Part shown: positions 12,601 to 25,400 of the stretch, piece by piece
Layout: every line of letters begins with the position of its first letter
How positions within the stretch are numbered: position 1 is the first letter of the stretch
DNA from: Eonycteris spelaea
Taxonomy: Eukaryota > Chordata > Mammalia > Chiroptera > Pteropodidae
DNA length: 64,000 bases
NCBI GenBank assembly: GCA_003508835.1
Contig: PUFA01000530.1
Coordinates: 62,001-126,000, forward strand
Direction: 5' to 3'
Notes under the pieces: generated by a model
What the model saw: only the letters and a program-made list of their open reading frames with translations
Database searches by the model: none
What the model was told of the DNA's origin: nothing
Program-made: the position numbers and the translations under genes

Positions 12601-15600
12601 GAAGCTTTGAGAATGAGCCATAGTCCCCACCTCCCCCAAACTGCTGAGTCATGCAGTATCTGTGAAAGTTAGCAGCTGCCTCAGCTAAATCTGTCTCCTA
12701 GAGATAAAGTAGGTTGTAGCTGGAGGGATTCTGGGTCCAAGCAAGAGGCCTTTTTTCCCCTCTGCCACATATGCAATGTTTCTTTAGTTACTATCTGAAT
12801 TAGACTAGATAATTCCATGTGAATGGTTTTTTATTCCCTCTCTTCTTCTTTGCCTCTTTCTTTTGGATACATTTTATCTTGCCAGGTTCTAGACCTTTGG
12901 GAAAAGTGGAACAATTTCCAAAGAAAACTGTGAGTATAAAATTCTTTACAGTGCAATTTGTTCCTAATATAATTAAGAAAGCTGTCTCCTTTGAATGTTC
13001 TGTACTATCTGTGACAGGTGGATTAAGAATAGTTCTTCACTCTTAAGAACAGAGAAGGTAAATGCTAATTATCTTTTTGTGTGTGTGTGAATGTCGCACT
13101 TTAAACAATGACTTTGAGCTTGAGACTATATACAGTACTAAAATTTATCATGACCTGTTCATATGAGTTCATAGAGAGAACAACTAAGTAACTTAAAACA
13201 AAATAATACATAATACTGATTTGAGTGTCCATAGAATGATTTAATTCTATAGCCAACCTAGTAAAGGTCACCCACAGAGTAGTAATTATATTTACAAAGG
13301 GTATTAAAATTTGAACTTTATATTGAATATTCCAGCTGAGAGAAGCTAGGGGAAATTGCCTATATCCAGATAAATGAAGGTAAACTCTATGGAGATTTTG
13401 CAGGATTTGTCACAAATCCATTGGATCCCATTATAGAAAAGGAGTATTTTTTGTTGTTTGCGAGTACAATGTTTTCTATTTCAAAGGCCAATTACTAAGA
13501 TACTAATAATTTGAAATTTTAGATTGGTTACACAATGATTTGTAGTGCTTGTGAATTAAGCAAGTAAAAAGAGTAAACTTTTGATTTGTAGTGCCTATGA
13601 ATTAAGCAAACAAAAAGAGTAGAGAATATATGAGCTACATTTTTAAGTAAGAAGAAAACATTGTTAAACGTTTGTATATATCATTGGACAAATAATTGCA
13701 GGCTATCTTTTTAAATCATTCATTAAATTGAGTTCAGAATGATTAGTACTTTTCAACACATTAGCCTTTGAAAGCTTTTTAAAATCATATTTTATCTACC
13801 TGAAACTCAGTGATTTCACTAATTTAGACCAACTTGCATCATTAATACTATTTATAAAAAGATAAATGTTGGTATAAGTTTATACCAAGAGTTGGAAAAG
13901 TGTTCTAATGATTCAAGAATTATTAGCCTAATGATAGTTGTATATGTTAAAATTGCATAAATATACTATAGCCCTTCTAACAATAATAGGTTTTTATAGG
14001 CTTAAATGTACCTAAACGTAAGTCCAACATGAGTATATGCCTTGGGACATGTAAAATGGACAGTATACTAGAAATTTGAGAACCAGAAATAGACAGAAGT
14101 TTTTTAACTTGCAGGATATGGAGAGTGGTGGGCCAAAGGTGCTGGAAACAGCAGAAGAGATCCAAGAGAGGCGGCAGGAGGTGTTGACTCGGTACCAGAG
14201 GTTCAAGGAGTTGGTTGCTGAGAGGGGCCAGAAACTTGAAGAGTCCTATCACTACCAGGTTTTCCGACGGGATGCAGATGACCTGGAGAAGTGGATCTTG
14301 GAGAAACTCAAGATTGCAGGAGATAAAAGCTATGAAGACCCAACTAACATACAGGTCATTCAGTTCCACTGAGTTCCCCAGAGCAGACCCTAAAATCTCT
14401 AGAAAGGGAAACATTTTTGTAATGTAAGTGTATATCTGTTTAACTGCAGGAAGATGATGTAATAGAAAGATTAGACTACATATTAGGGGCAGTAATTTTG
14501 CCTTTAAATAGCCCATAACTTCATCTTCTTAAGCCCACATATTATTAACAAAGGAAATTAATTCTAGGTAACATTCTATGACCATAATGTTCATCCAATA
14601 TTAAACTCTGGGCAAAAAAGTGACTGAGAATTCAAAGAATTTTTTCATATAATTTCAATATTTTGTGACATTAAGGATGGAATTGAGGTGAAGAGACATC
14701 AATGCTTCTGAAACAGTTGATTTTCACTCTCTTCAGAAACACATGAGTTAATTAGGATTTTACATTTTTTTCTCCAATGTTTAGTCATGCCCCTTGTTAA
14801 GTTCAAATGAGAGGTCCCAGGAGAACCTTGATGGAAGTTTCCACCCCTACCTGTACAATAGCATGTGGCATAGTCATGATCAGAAGAAAGGTTTACATGC
14901 AATTAGTACTGGAGAGGGAGCACTTGTAATAAGAACAAAGTGATATTTATTAAATGTATCAACATTTAATAACAATAATAACATAATCTGGCATGTAAAA
15001 ACTTAATTTTTCAAAAGGCATTATTATAATGCCCATCTATCTTCCTTATTGTTCTTAACTGCACATAATTTTTATTTTCTGAGAAGAAATTCTCTTTTTT
15101 GAAGAGGAAAACCTCCATTACATTCTTTCATTTCCACAGAAGACAACTAAGACTTTAAAATAATGAATTATTTATTAGAGATTTTTCAAGGCAGTAGGGA
15201 AAGGAAAAATATCTATCTCAATGGTCACTGACTTTGAGCCTGGGAGTCTTTGAAAACCTTTGTGCGATGGCTCTCTCTTAGAGTGACCATTTCTTTTAGG
15301 ACGTGACTCCTTCAGCTATGGTCATAGGTTATTATTTAATCCAGGCTGGGCAACAAGTAGTTCTTCCTCGAAAGTAAGAGGAACAGAAAGACCTCTATAA
15401 TCCAGAGAAATTAGGTTTCATTAGCTATAAACTTTTATTTCTAAACTTCAGGGAAAATATCAGAAACATGAATCCTTCGAAGCAGAGGTGCAAGCAAAAT
15501 CAAAGGTTATTCCTGAGCTGGAAAGAATCAGCAAAGTTCGATTTGCTGAGGGACATTTTGCGCATGAGGACCAAGGTATGGTTCTTGAAGACAAGTTTCT

Positions 15601-16732
15601 AATTGTTGATTATGTTATTGGGGTTTTAAGTGATTATACTTGGTATAAACCTTGATGTAGCTGACTTGGAATTAGGGCTCCTGACTCTTATCTTTTCCTA
15701 TGGCTGAGGCAAGAAAAATGATGAGATGTCCTTGTGTTTCTTGGGGTGGGGAGAAAAGTTATAATACAAAACCTGTCGTAGATGGCATCACATTCCTCCT
15801 TATGCCACTGCAGAATAAATTAACTCAAGATCAAGCCCACTTCAATCTGGTTCTACATTTCCCAGATGAATTGCTTTCCCAAATGTCCTAATTATATCTT
15901 CTAACCTCAGAATCCTTGTCCCTTAAACTCTTTAAATAAGGGTTGCTCTCCATGTGAATCTTCTCTGAAATCTTTCTCCCTTGGTCTAAAGTGCCTCTTT
16001 CTCTTCACAGCCCACATGCTATGACCACTATTGTAGATCTCCAAACCCTCTTGGACATTTTGAACGACTCTTAAAATTCCTCATCTTCAGAAAATCTTTC
16101 CTGAACACTAAACACTGAAGAGCACCACCGCTTGGAACTCACTGCTTAATGTATCTGCTCTTTTCTACCTTTATGTGCTCTTCCAACATATTTTTGTTGA
16201 TATAGTCAATTCAGAATCTTTTTGTATGATTTTTTTAATGTTTATATTTTTAATTATTAAAATTTTATATTACATATTTAAAATTGGGGCTAGTCTTTTC
16301 ATGTTTAGTAAATTCTATCTCATTTTACTCTCAACAAAATATAGTCAGGGAACACAGACATTTACCAGAATAGAATCTTATTAGAAAAAAGAATCCAAAC
16401 AAGAAAATCTCAAAACTTATTTATTGATATAAATTATAAATCATTTTTGTATTATTCATAGTTTTGCATGGTACATTAATTAAAATATTTGAGAAATGTT
16501 TGAAACAGCTTTATATGAGAGCTATGTCAGATTGTATTATGCAGTATTCAGAGAGAAATGTAGTCTACATGCTACCTTGAGCACTGGAGTAGTTGAAAGA
16601 CAAGATTTCTGAAAACATGAATAGGTAATAACTTCAATTTTACAAGATATTTACCACATGATCTTCAAGCTAACCTGGCTTCAAATCTTTAACTATATAG
16701 TCTCAGAATCCTCTTATTGCTTTAGTGCCACT

Positions 16733-16778
<46 letters not shown>

Positions 16779-18527
16779 ATAAGCCAGTAAAATTGTAGTT
16801 CTTGTATTTTCTGGCGAACAGTTCATGTTGTTTCTTCTATGACTTTGTCAGTGCTTACTACACCCTCTGATCATTAACTATCTGTCAAAATTCTACCAGT
16901 TTCTCAAGCTCCAGTTCAAATAAACACTCTTCCATGAATCCTTACTCCATCCTGTCTTAGTGTTTGTAATCACTTTATTTTCTAAAACCCCAAAGCATTT
17001 CTGAAAAATTTAATCTTATGGAAGATAATATCTGGCTTGATTTAATAGCTATTACCATAGATATTATATTTTCTCTTTTAAGTATTTGTTGAGCTATTAG
17101 TGTGCAAGTGAAAGGGAAGAGACATTTTTATCTAGGTCCCTCTACACGCAAGTCTCTGAGTCTACACCTACTCCACAACCTCTGTGAATGAGTGGTTTTG
17201 CCTCTCCTACCCTAAGATCCATCTGAAGGAATTGCGCCACCTGTGGGACCTGCTGATAGAGCTGACTCGGGAGAAGGGGACCTTGCTGCTGCAAGCCCTG
17301 AAGCTCCAGCAGTACTTACAGGAGTGTGCCGACATCTTGGAGTGGATTGAAGACAAGGTATAGACAAAACAATATGCATAAGACTTTGTACCTCTCTATC
17401 CCAGGCATAAAGAAGTCAGGATGTCTGTTCCTGAACTTTGATCCTTGAAAAAATGAGGAATTTTGGCAAAGATTTAGAGGTATTCTAGAAGTGGTTAACA
17501 CTGGGTGGGAGGAGGATAAATCCACATATATGAATATAAAGAAGGCAAGATTTACACCAAAACTGTGCATTGAAAAATGATCTAGGCTTGTTCCTTTTTT
17601 ACCTTTCATGATCCTCAACTCCCTCCTTCTAAATTTTTGCTCTTACTTCGGGTATAGGCTGAGATCATTGCTAGCTTTTTCCCTAGCCCCTTGTATCTCA
17701 ATGACTATAATTATGGAGATTCCTATTTTTCTACATACTTAAATAATACTATAGCTAAGGCTGAAGATTTACACAAGGAAGTGCTTAGCACAATGACTTT
17801 GTAGATTTTCAGTATGTTGAATTAAGTAGAACCAGGATGAATTTTTTTTATGTTCCAAATTTATGTTTTATGTTACAAAACATAAAGGCTGTTTCCATTG
17901 GTGCTGGCCAACAATGCCCCCTATTCTTTAACGGATTAATGATTACTCTTAAGGCACCATTCCCTGGGCCAGGGTACCACTTCAGAAAATACACTCTTGC
18001 TTCTGGCTCTTTTCAGAAATAGTTCCCCAGGCTTCACCTGTATTTCCTTCTGAGTTATCCTAGGAAGGCAGACAGCTATTTGAGACATTTTACCTGAAGA
18101 AATTTTTAAATCTTTGCTGGTGACTCAATAGACTATTCTGTGTCTACAGGAGGCCATAGTGACATCAGTAGAACTGGGTGAGGACTGGGAGCGCACAGAG
18201 GTTCTGCATAAGAAGTTTGAAGAGTTCCAAGTGGATCTGGCAGCTCGAAAGGGGAGAGTGGATAGAGTAAACCAATATGCCAATGAATGTGCTGAGGTGA
18301 GGAGGGGAGCAAAAGAGTTCATCCAGGGAAACTGTTCTGATCTTCAAGAAGAACTTCTAGCTATTAGTATGTGGGACATAAGGCATATAGGACATTGTAA
18401 AAACAGACAAACAAGCAAACGAACAAAAAGAGATGGATGCATGTTCCAGGAGTAACATGCCCAAAGCAGTTTCTTCTGCTTTCTGGATCCATTCTTTGCT
18501 AGTTCATGGAAATGCAGGTGTGAATAA

Positions 18528-18574
<47 letters not shown>

Positions 18575-19429
18575 TGCAAAGGAATTAAATACACAATGAA
18601 GTAACTCCTGCACTGTGCACTACACTAATTACTCATGTTTATACAGCACTCCTTCTTCGTGAAGAAGAATCAGAATAAAGTAGCAAAGAATGTAAAATAA
18701 TGGTGGGCTATCATAATATATATGGTATCATTATACATAATTTTTATGTGGGAGGAGGGGAAAGGAAGCAGATTAAACTTTAGTTTCTTAAGAAAATGCT
18801 TAAATAAAGTTTTTAATATCTGAAGAGACAAATACTCAGTGTGTGGATAAATAACCCGATTATATGCAAGAAAACTAGGAAATGAGTCTGATTTTATGTG
18901 TATATAAAAACACTAGAAACTCCTACAGTTGGCTCTTATGCTTTACCATTTATTGTTTCATTTTCACTACAATCTTATAATGGGAACTATTTTTCTGAGT
19001 TAATAGAACCAAGATTTCACAATGAATCGGTATCAATGTAGGGAAAATAATCTGTTTATTCATTTTTTTCCAGGCTATATTTCCAACAGTTTCAAAATTT
19101 ATTCTGTCTACTCTTTCAAATGTTGTAGAAATTTTTCAGTTATCTACTGCTATCTAACAAACTGCCACAAAACTTAAAACAACAAACATTTTTTTCATAA
19201 TTTAGTGAGTCAGATTCACTGATTCATCAATCAGTGATTCAGCTGCTCATTTGGGCAGTTCTCCTGATGATTTGGTAATCATTTCACCTGGTATTTTTAA
19301 GCATCTGTAGTTATTTGGTGGCTCAGTTGGGGTAGAGGACCTAAAATGGCCTTGCTCCCATGTCTGGGGCCTTGGCAAAGATAATGAAGGCTTAGTCCAC
19401 ATGGTCTCTTATATTTCAGTAGTCCATGA

Positions 19430-19470
<41 letters not shown>

Positions 19471-22400
19471 GTGTTTCACAAAGGCATTGAAAAGAAGCTG
19501 AAATGCCTCGTAAGGCCTAAGTGCTGGAGTTAATAGACTATTATTTCTGTCACATTTTATTGCTAAACCAGTCACAGTCCAACTTTTATCCAAAGCATGA
19601 GGAAATAGACTCCATCTTTTGGAAGGGGAATGCCATGGTAAAATAATGTGGCCATTTTTTTTTTTCTGTCAACCATAGGAAGGGTTAATTCAACACAGAG
19701 TTTATCTCTTGCTCTTTTGAAGTGGGGCTCACATAGCTATAATACAAAAAGTCATACCCTCAGAAAGAGGAAAATTCTCTCTGAAGAGGCTTTGGAATAC
19801 AAATGGAAATGGAAAGAAACAGGAACAGAAGGACTACGCAGTCTCGGACATATGGGAACTGCTCAAAATTTCCAAGTATCAAAATAGTCTGATGCTTCTA
19901 GGTTAATCTGGTATTCATAAATTTCATTGCTTCAGATAGCTTACAAAATTGTATTAAATTTTCTGCAAAGTTAAATGAGTGTGCATTTGTGTATAAGTCT
20001 GGGTGGAGGAAAATTGTTCTTATAGATTCTCAAAAGTATCAGGACCCCAAAAGAGTTAAGAATCACAGTATTTTGGAAAATTAATAAATATTTCACAAAG
20101 GGAAGTTCTTCTTCTTCTTCTTCTTCTTCTTTTCTTCTTCTTCTTCTTCTTCTTCTTCTCTTCTTCTTCTTCTTCTTCTTCTCTTCTTCTTCTTCTTCTT
20201 CTTCTTCTTCTTCCTTCCTCTCCTCCTCCTCTCTCCTCCTCCTCCTCCTCCTCCTCCTCCTCCTCCTCTCTCCTCTCCTCCTCTCTTCTCTTCTCCTCTC
20301 TTTCTCCTCCTCCTTATTCTTTGTTTCCAGGATTTTCAGGGAGTTTAGCAGGAATAAACAAGGTGTTCTGGAAAAAAAAATCATGTTTAGGCAATGTGTG
20401 TTAGTAGGCTAGACCAGTGTTGTGGAAAAAATATACAATATTATTTTTCAAGTTAGTTTTCTAGATTTTGATAACGTAGATCAGGTTAGAGCTATGGATC
20501 AGGGCAAAAGTGAATTTTAGTATCTGGCTGTCTGGCCATTTTTCACTTCTAACAATATATAACCAGTCTGTAATAAAGTGTTTAAATAATGGAATAATGT
20601 CCCATGCATAACTCCATAATGTGCTTCCTCTCAAAGGAGAACCACCCTGAGCTGCCTTTGATTAAGTTAAAGCAGGATGAGGTGAATGCCTCCTGGGAGC
20701 GTCTCCATGGTCTGGCTCTTCAGAGACAGAGGATATTGTCCAATACTGCAGACCTCCAGAGATTCAAAAGGTATGAATCTGGGCACTGCATTATAGGAAG
20801 CTCTTCCATAGCATTGTTTTAATTTGTGTTAGCATCTGTCTACTATTAGCAATTAGTGGCCAATACCTCAAACCAAAGAAAATTGTGTACTTGCCTTTAA
20901 GATATAGAAAAGGGTAGTTAAAAACAAACAAATAAACTGTAACCCACCTTATATCCAAGTTGTGGTGACTGGAGCCCAAAGCAGTAAAAATAGCACTGGT
21001 GAATTAGTGGTGGAAGCTCTGGAGAGGCAAAAAAAAAAAAAAGCAGATTAAGAATTGAAAGGTGGAGTTGGGAAAAAGAAATTCGCTAAGAGTTGGCCTG
21101 GATGTGGGAAGTATATCTGGAGGCTGAATTGTAAGGGTGTCTAGGTCTCTATATCTCAATGGAAAACATTAAAAGCAAGAACTTTTTACATTACTTTTTG
21201 CTATAGCGTAGGAAGACAGGGAAATTTCTAACTGATGAACTAAGTTGGGTCTTCCTGTGGGCTCTGTTTGCCCTGGAATACCTGCCATCTTCTTTTGCTG
21301 GAGCTCATGTAAATGTCTGGCAGGGATGTGACTGAAGCTATTCAGTGGATCAAGGAGAAAGAGCCTCAACTAACCTCTGAGGACTATGGAAAAGACCTTG
21401 TTAGCTCTGAGGCACTGTTTCACATTCACAAGGGACTTGAGAGAAATCTTGCAGTCATGGATGACAAGGTAAGCCACTTTTAGAGGAATGTCTGGAAGAG
21501 ATATTTGGTGATAACCTTGCCTCCAAATTTACTATTTCAATAAAGTAGAAATTCTGTGGCTCTTGAACATAACTCTTCATTTTGGTTCATAACTTATATG
21601 TGAATATTAGGTAATTTTTATTTTTTAAAATTATTTATATCTAAGTATACATCTATGTTTTTTAATATGTTTTTTGTACTACTGAGTTGACTCCTTCTCC
21701 TGGAGACCCAGTGAATAAATGAGTGTTTTCCACAATAGCATGTCCTCAACAACTCTGATAAGCTCCTGTAGACTCATGCTTATGGTTTCTTTTATGGAAT
21801 CAATATATCTCATATTTGGTCTTCCTCTTTTCCTGCTGCCTTCTACTTTCTCAGAAATGTTGTATTTTTCAAAGAATCCTGTCTTCTAATGATGTGCCCA
21901 AAGTAAGATACCTCCAGTTTTGTCATTTTTGCCTCCAGTGAAGCTTTAAGCTCAGTTTACTCTAGGATTCACTTATTCATCTTTCTGGCAACCAGGGTAC
22001 CTGTACAGCTCTTCTCCAATACCACAATTCAAATGAGCCATTTTTTTTTTTATCAGCTTCTTCAATGTCGAGCTTTCACAGCTGTACATAGTTATCAGGA
22101 ATACAGGGGTGTGGATGATCTTAGTGTGGTCTCTAATGACATATCTTTACTCTTGGTGATCTTTTCTAATTGTTGGCCCTCCTAATCTCAGCCTACTCTT
22201 GATTTTTAGGTTGCAATCTCCATTTGAATTGATGACCAAACCTATAGAAGAAAAATATTTAACAATTTCAATGTCTTCTTTGTCTACATTAAAGTTGTGT
22301 ATTTCCTTTGTAGTTTGAATTTTTTTCTCTTTTTGAATTCAAATGCAGTCCCACTTCAGTGCTTTCTTCTTTCACTTTCATCAGAAGTCATTTCAAATTA

Positions 22401-25400
22401 TTGCTACTTTTTGCCTGTAGGATGGCATCATCTGCATATCTTGTTATTGATATTCCACTAATTTTCACACCTCCCTTCTTTGAGTCTAGCTCAGTTTTTC
22501 ATATATCTTTTGCACATAAGTCACATAAATATGGAGAAAAAGTGAACCCTTGCCTGACATCTTAGCCTATAAGAAATTATTCTGCCTCTTCATATTCTGT
22601 CCTGACAGTGGCTTCTTGTCCACAATTCAGGTGATGCATTAGGACAATCAAGCACTGAGGCACACCCATTTCTTTCAGAGAAACCCATAACTTTTCATAG
22701 CCCTTGCAGTCAAATAAAATAAATCAAATTTTAAAATTGTTTTTCATGATTAAAACACAATAACAAAAACATACCTCCTAGAATGGTTTCCTAATTTCAC
22801 TAAGTGCCCTGTGGTCAGAGGGCCTTTCCTTCCAGTTTCTTCTTTTGCAGTTGAATTCTGCTTCTTTTTATTCATCACTCAGTAGATAAAGGAATAAATT
22901 CCTTGTTCCCCTTCTATAACAAATTCAGAGACATTTGAGCATGTTACTAAATCTACCTTGGGTTTCTCTTTTGAAAGTGGGAAAATTTCAGTTTCTATGT
23001 CACAATTCTACTTCTTTTATTCTTGCTTATTTAAGTCTTTGGTTTTTCTTCTTAATGATGAATAATAAAATCCAATGATTTAATGAATAATGGTGATGAA
23101 ATCCCAAACACTAGATAATACCTGATTTTAGTTGGGTTTAATTAGAGAACAAATGGTAACATATGGAAACTCACCATGTTCATAGTTTTACCCTTGCATC
23201 CCTTCTACTCAGGAATTGCGCTCAAAATGGTTATCCTTATTGGTATTACTTGTCCTCCTAGGCAGAAGGATTTTTCTGATTACCACAGTGATATTTATGG
23301 AAACAGTATAGAGGAAGTAAAGGACAGACTTAGATCTAAACTTTGCTTCTGACATTTGCTAGCTGAGTGATCCTGAGCAAATAAAATACTTCTCAGTTTT
23401 TACATAAAAGGGGACTAAGAATAGTTTATACTTTATAGTATTATTAAGGGAAGTCTATAAAACAAGAAAATGCATATGAAGTGTTTAGTACAATGACAGA
23501 CAAAAAGCGCTCAGTAAATTATTATTATTATTATTATTATTATTATTGTATATGAACATAAATATATTGATTTAAATATATTACTAAGTATTATTGTTTA
23601 TGAGATTATTTTGTAGCATCTCCCCAATAAAACTTTGCCAGGAATCAGAGTGCTTGGATTTCCTGCTGTTTCTTTTTCATCCTAAAGGTGAAGGAGTTAT
23701 ATGCCAAAGCAGACAAGCTGAGCCTTTCCCATCCTTCAGATGCACCTCAGATCTTGCAGATGAAAGAGAATCTGGTCTCCAACTGGGAGCACATTCGTGC
23801 CTTGGCTACCAGCAGATATGCAAAGCTGCAGGCTTCTTATTGGTGAAGAGTCCCGCTTCTCTATTTTTCTGTCTATCTCAACAAGGTCCAGGCATAATAC
23901 CAAAAACAAAAGAATGAAAGTAGTAAAACAATGAGGGAACCAGACTTTCTGCCTGCTTAACAAATGCAAAAAAAAAAAAAAAAATTTAACTTGCCAAAAG
24001 AAGTCTTTTATAGGCGATATAATACTTCGCATGACACCCCCCACGTGCCCTCCTTTTGTCTTCTTCAATTTGTATAGTTGTAGAATGCTATGAAATGGCC
24101 CATGGAGCTGGAAAAGCAGCTAAAGAAACATCAAACTCCTGGCCCTACTTAAGGAACTGCAAGAAATTTCCAAGCATACAAATAAATCTAGAATTATTTC
24201 TTGAATGTGGGTTGGCTTGCCAAAAAAGCTGGGAAACTAATTTTATGGTTAGTTGTTAAATCACCAGAAAATAGTGTTTATCTTACTGTTATGATTTAAA
24301 CTCAAATGGTGATCATTTAATTTTTTTGAATTTTTTTTGTTGTTTTTTATTAATAGGGTTAAGGGTGAACTAAGATACAAGAGGGCTCCTAACCCTAACA
24401 ATTGTCCCTAACTCTTTTAGCAAGGTGCTCCCTGTCCTTTATGTTATGTGATTATTTATAGGCTTCATTGGGAGTGCTCTATTTCACTTCAAGTGCCTCT
24501 GGAATAGGTGTGAACTTATGATGATGGAGATGTAATGACAATGTGCCTCAGCATGCAATGGCGCACGTACTCAAGGAATACACAACCCAGAGAAAAGGAT
24601 TTAAACCTGCACCAATAAAGGAATAGACACAAATCAGGGAAAGGGGAGGAGTAGGATTAGGGTGAGGAACATATCTCACATTTTAGCTCAAACCAACCCT
24701 AACTCTCCATCCAAAGTCCATTTACATTTAGTCTCTCCTCCCTGGACTTCTTTACCTTACCTTTCCCACAGGTACCAACGATTCTTATCTGACTATAATG
24801 AGCTCTCAGGCTGGATAAAGGAGAAGACTGCTCTGATCAATGCTGATGAGCTGCCCCCAGATGTGGCTGGTGGGGAAGCCTTACTGGACAGGCATCAGCA
24901 GCATAAGGTAGAGAGAAAAGTCCTCCCAATTAAGAGGAAAAGGGAGAATACTAGAATGTTTCTTGCTGAATGTCAAGACATTTTGTCTTATCACCACAGC
25001 ATGAGATTGACTCATATGATGACCGCTTTCAATCTGCTGATGAGACTGGTCAAGCTCTGCTGGATGCCAATCATGAAGCCTCTGATGAAGTTTTGGAAAA
25101 GGTAATTAGTTTAACCAAATTTGTAAAATTTTGATATATATTTAAGCCCTCATTTAATTTCATAATAATGTAATAATCTCTGAATGGGAAGAAGAAAGAA
25201 GTTATATTAACATATTAGTAATATGAACCCAACTTTCACACTCCTTTCTTCACGTACAGCTTTAGCCAATTTAGTCATTGAAATTCTTAGGACATGATGT
25301 GCGCTTCCTTACCTCTGAATCCTTGTTTTATCAACCTACCTAGTTTCATCAACATAACGTCTACCTAATTTGAAACCTCCATACCATCTTGTCTTGTCAC

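Larger units (their letters stand above)
15576..17216 (+). other. SPTA1: SPTA1 intron 3
   Basis: gtatgg...ctaag. Contains two L2-like remnants and a (TG)n tract, listed separately. Confidence 0.8.
18297..20636 (+). other. SPTA1: SPTA1 intron 5
   Basis: gtgagg...aaag. Holds two (TG)n tracts, an old interspersed repeat and a long TTC/TCC tract, all listed separately. Confidence 0.8.
21469..23687 (+). other. SPTA1: SPTA1 intron 7
   Basis: gtaagc...aaag. Contains an antisense RTE LINE fragment and a MIR. Confidence 0.8.

Noticed and set aside
13977..14516. 179-codon minus-strand open frame over exon 2
   Set aside because: It is the reverse of SPTA1 exon 2 and flanks; composition and conservation belong to the + strand exon.
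19971..20384. 137-codon Arg/Glu-rich minus-strand frame
   Set aside because: It is a translation of the TTC/TCC microsatellite.
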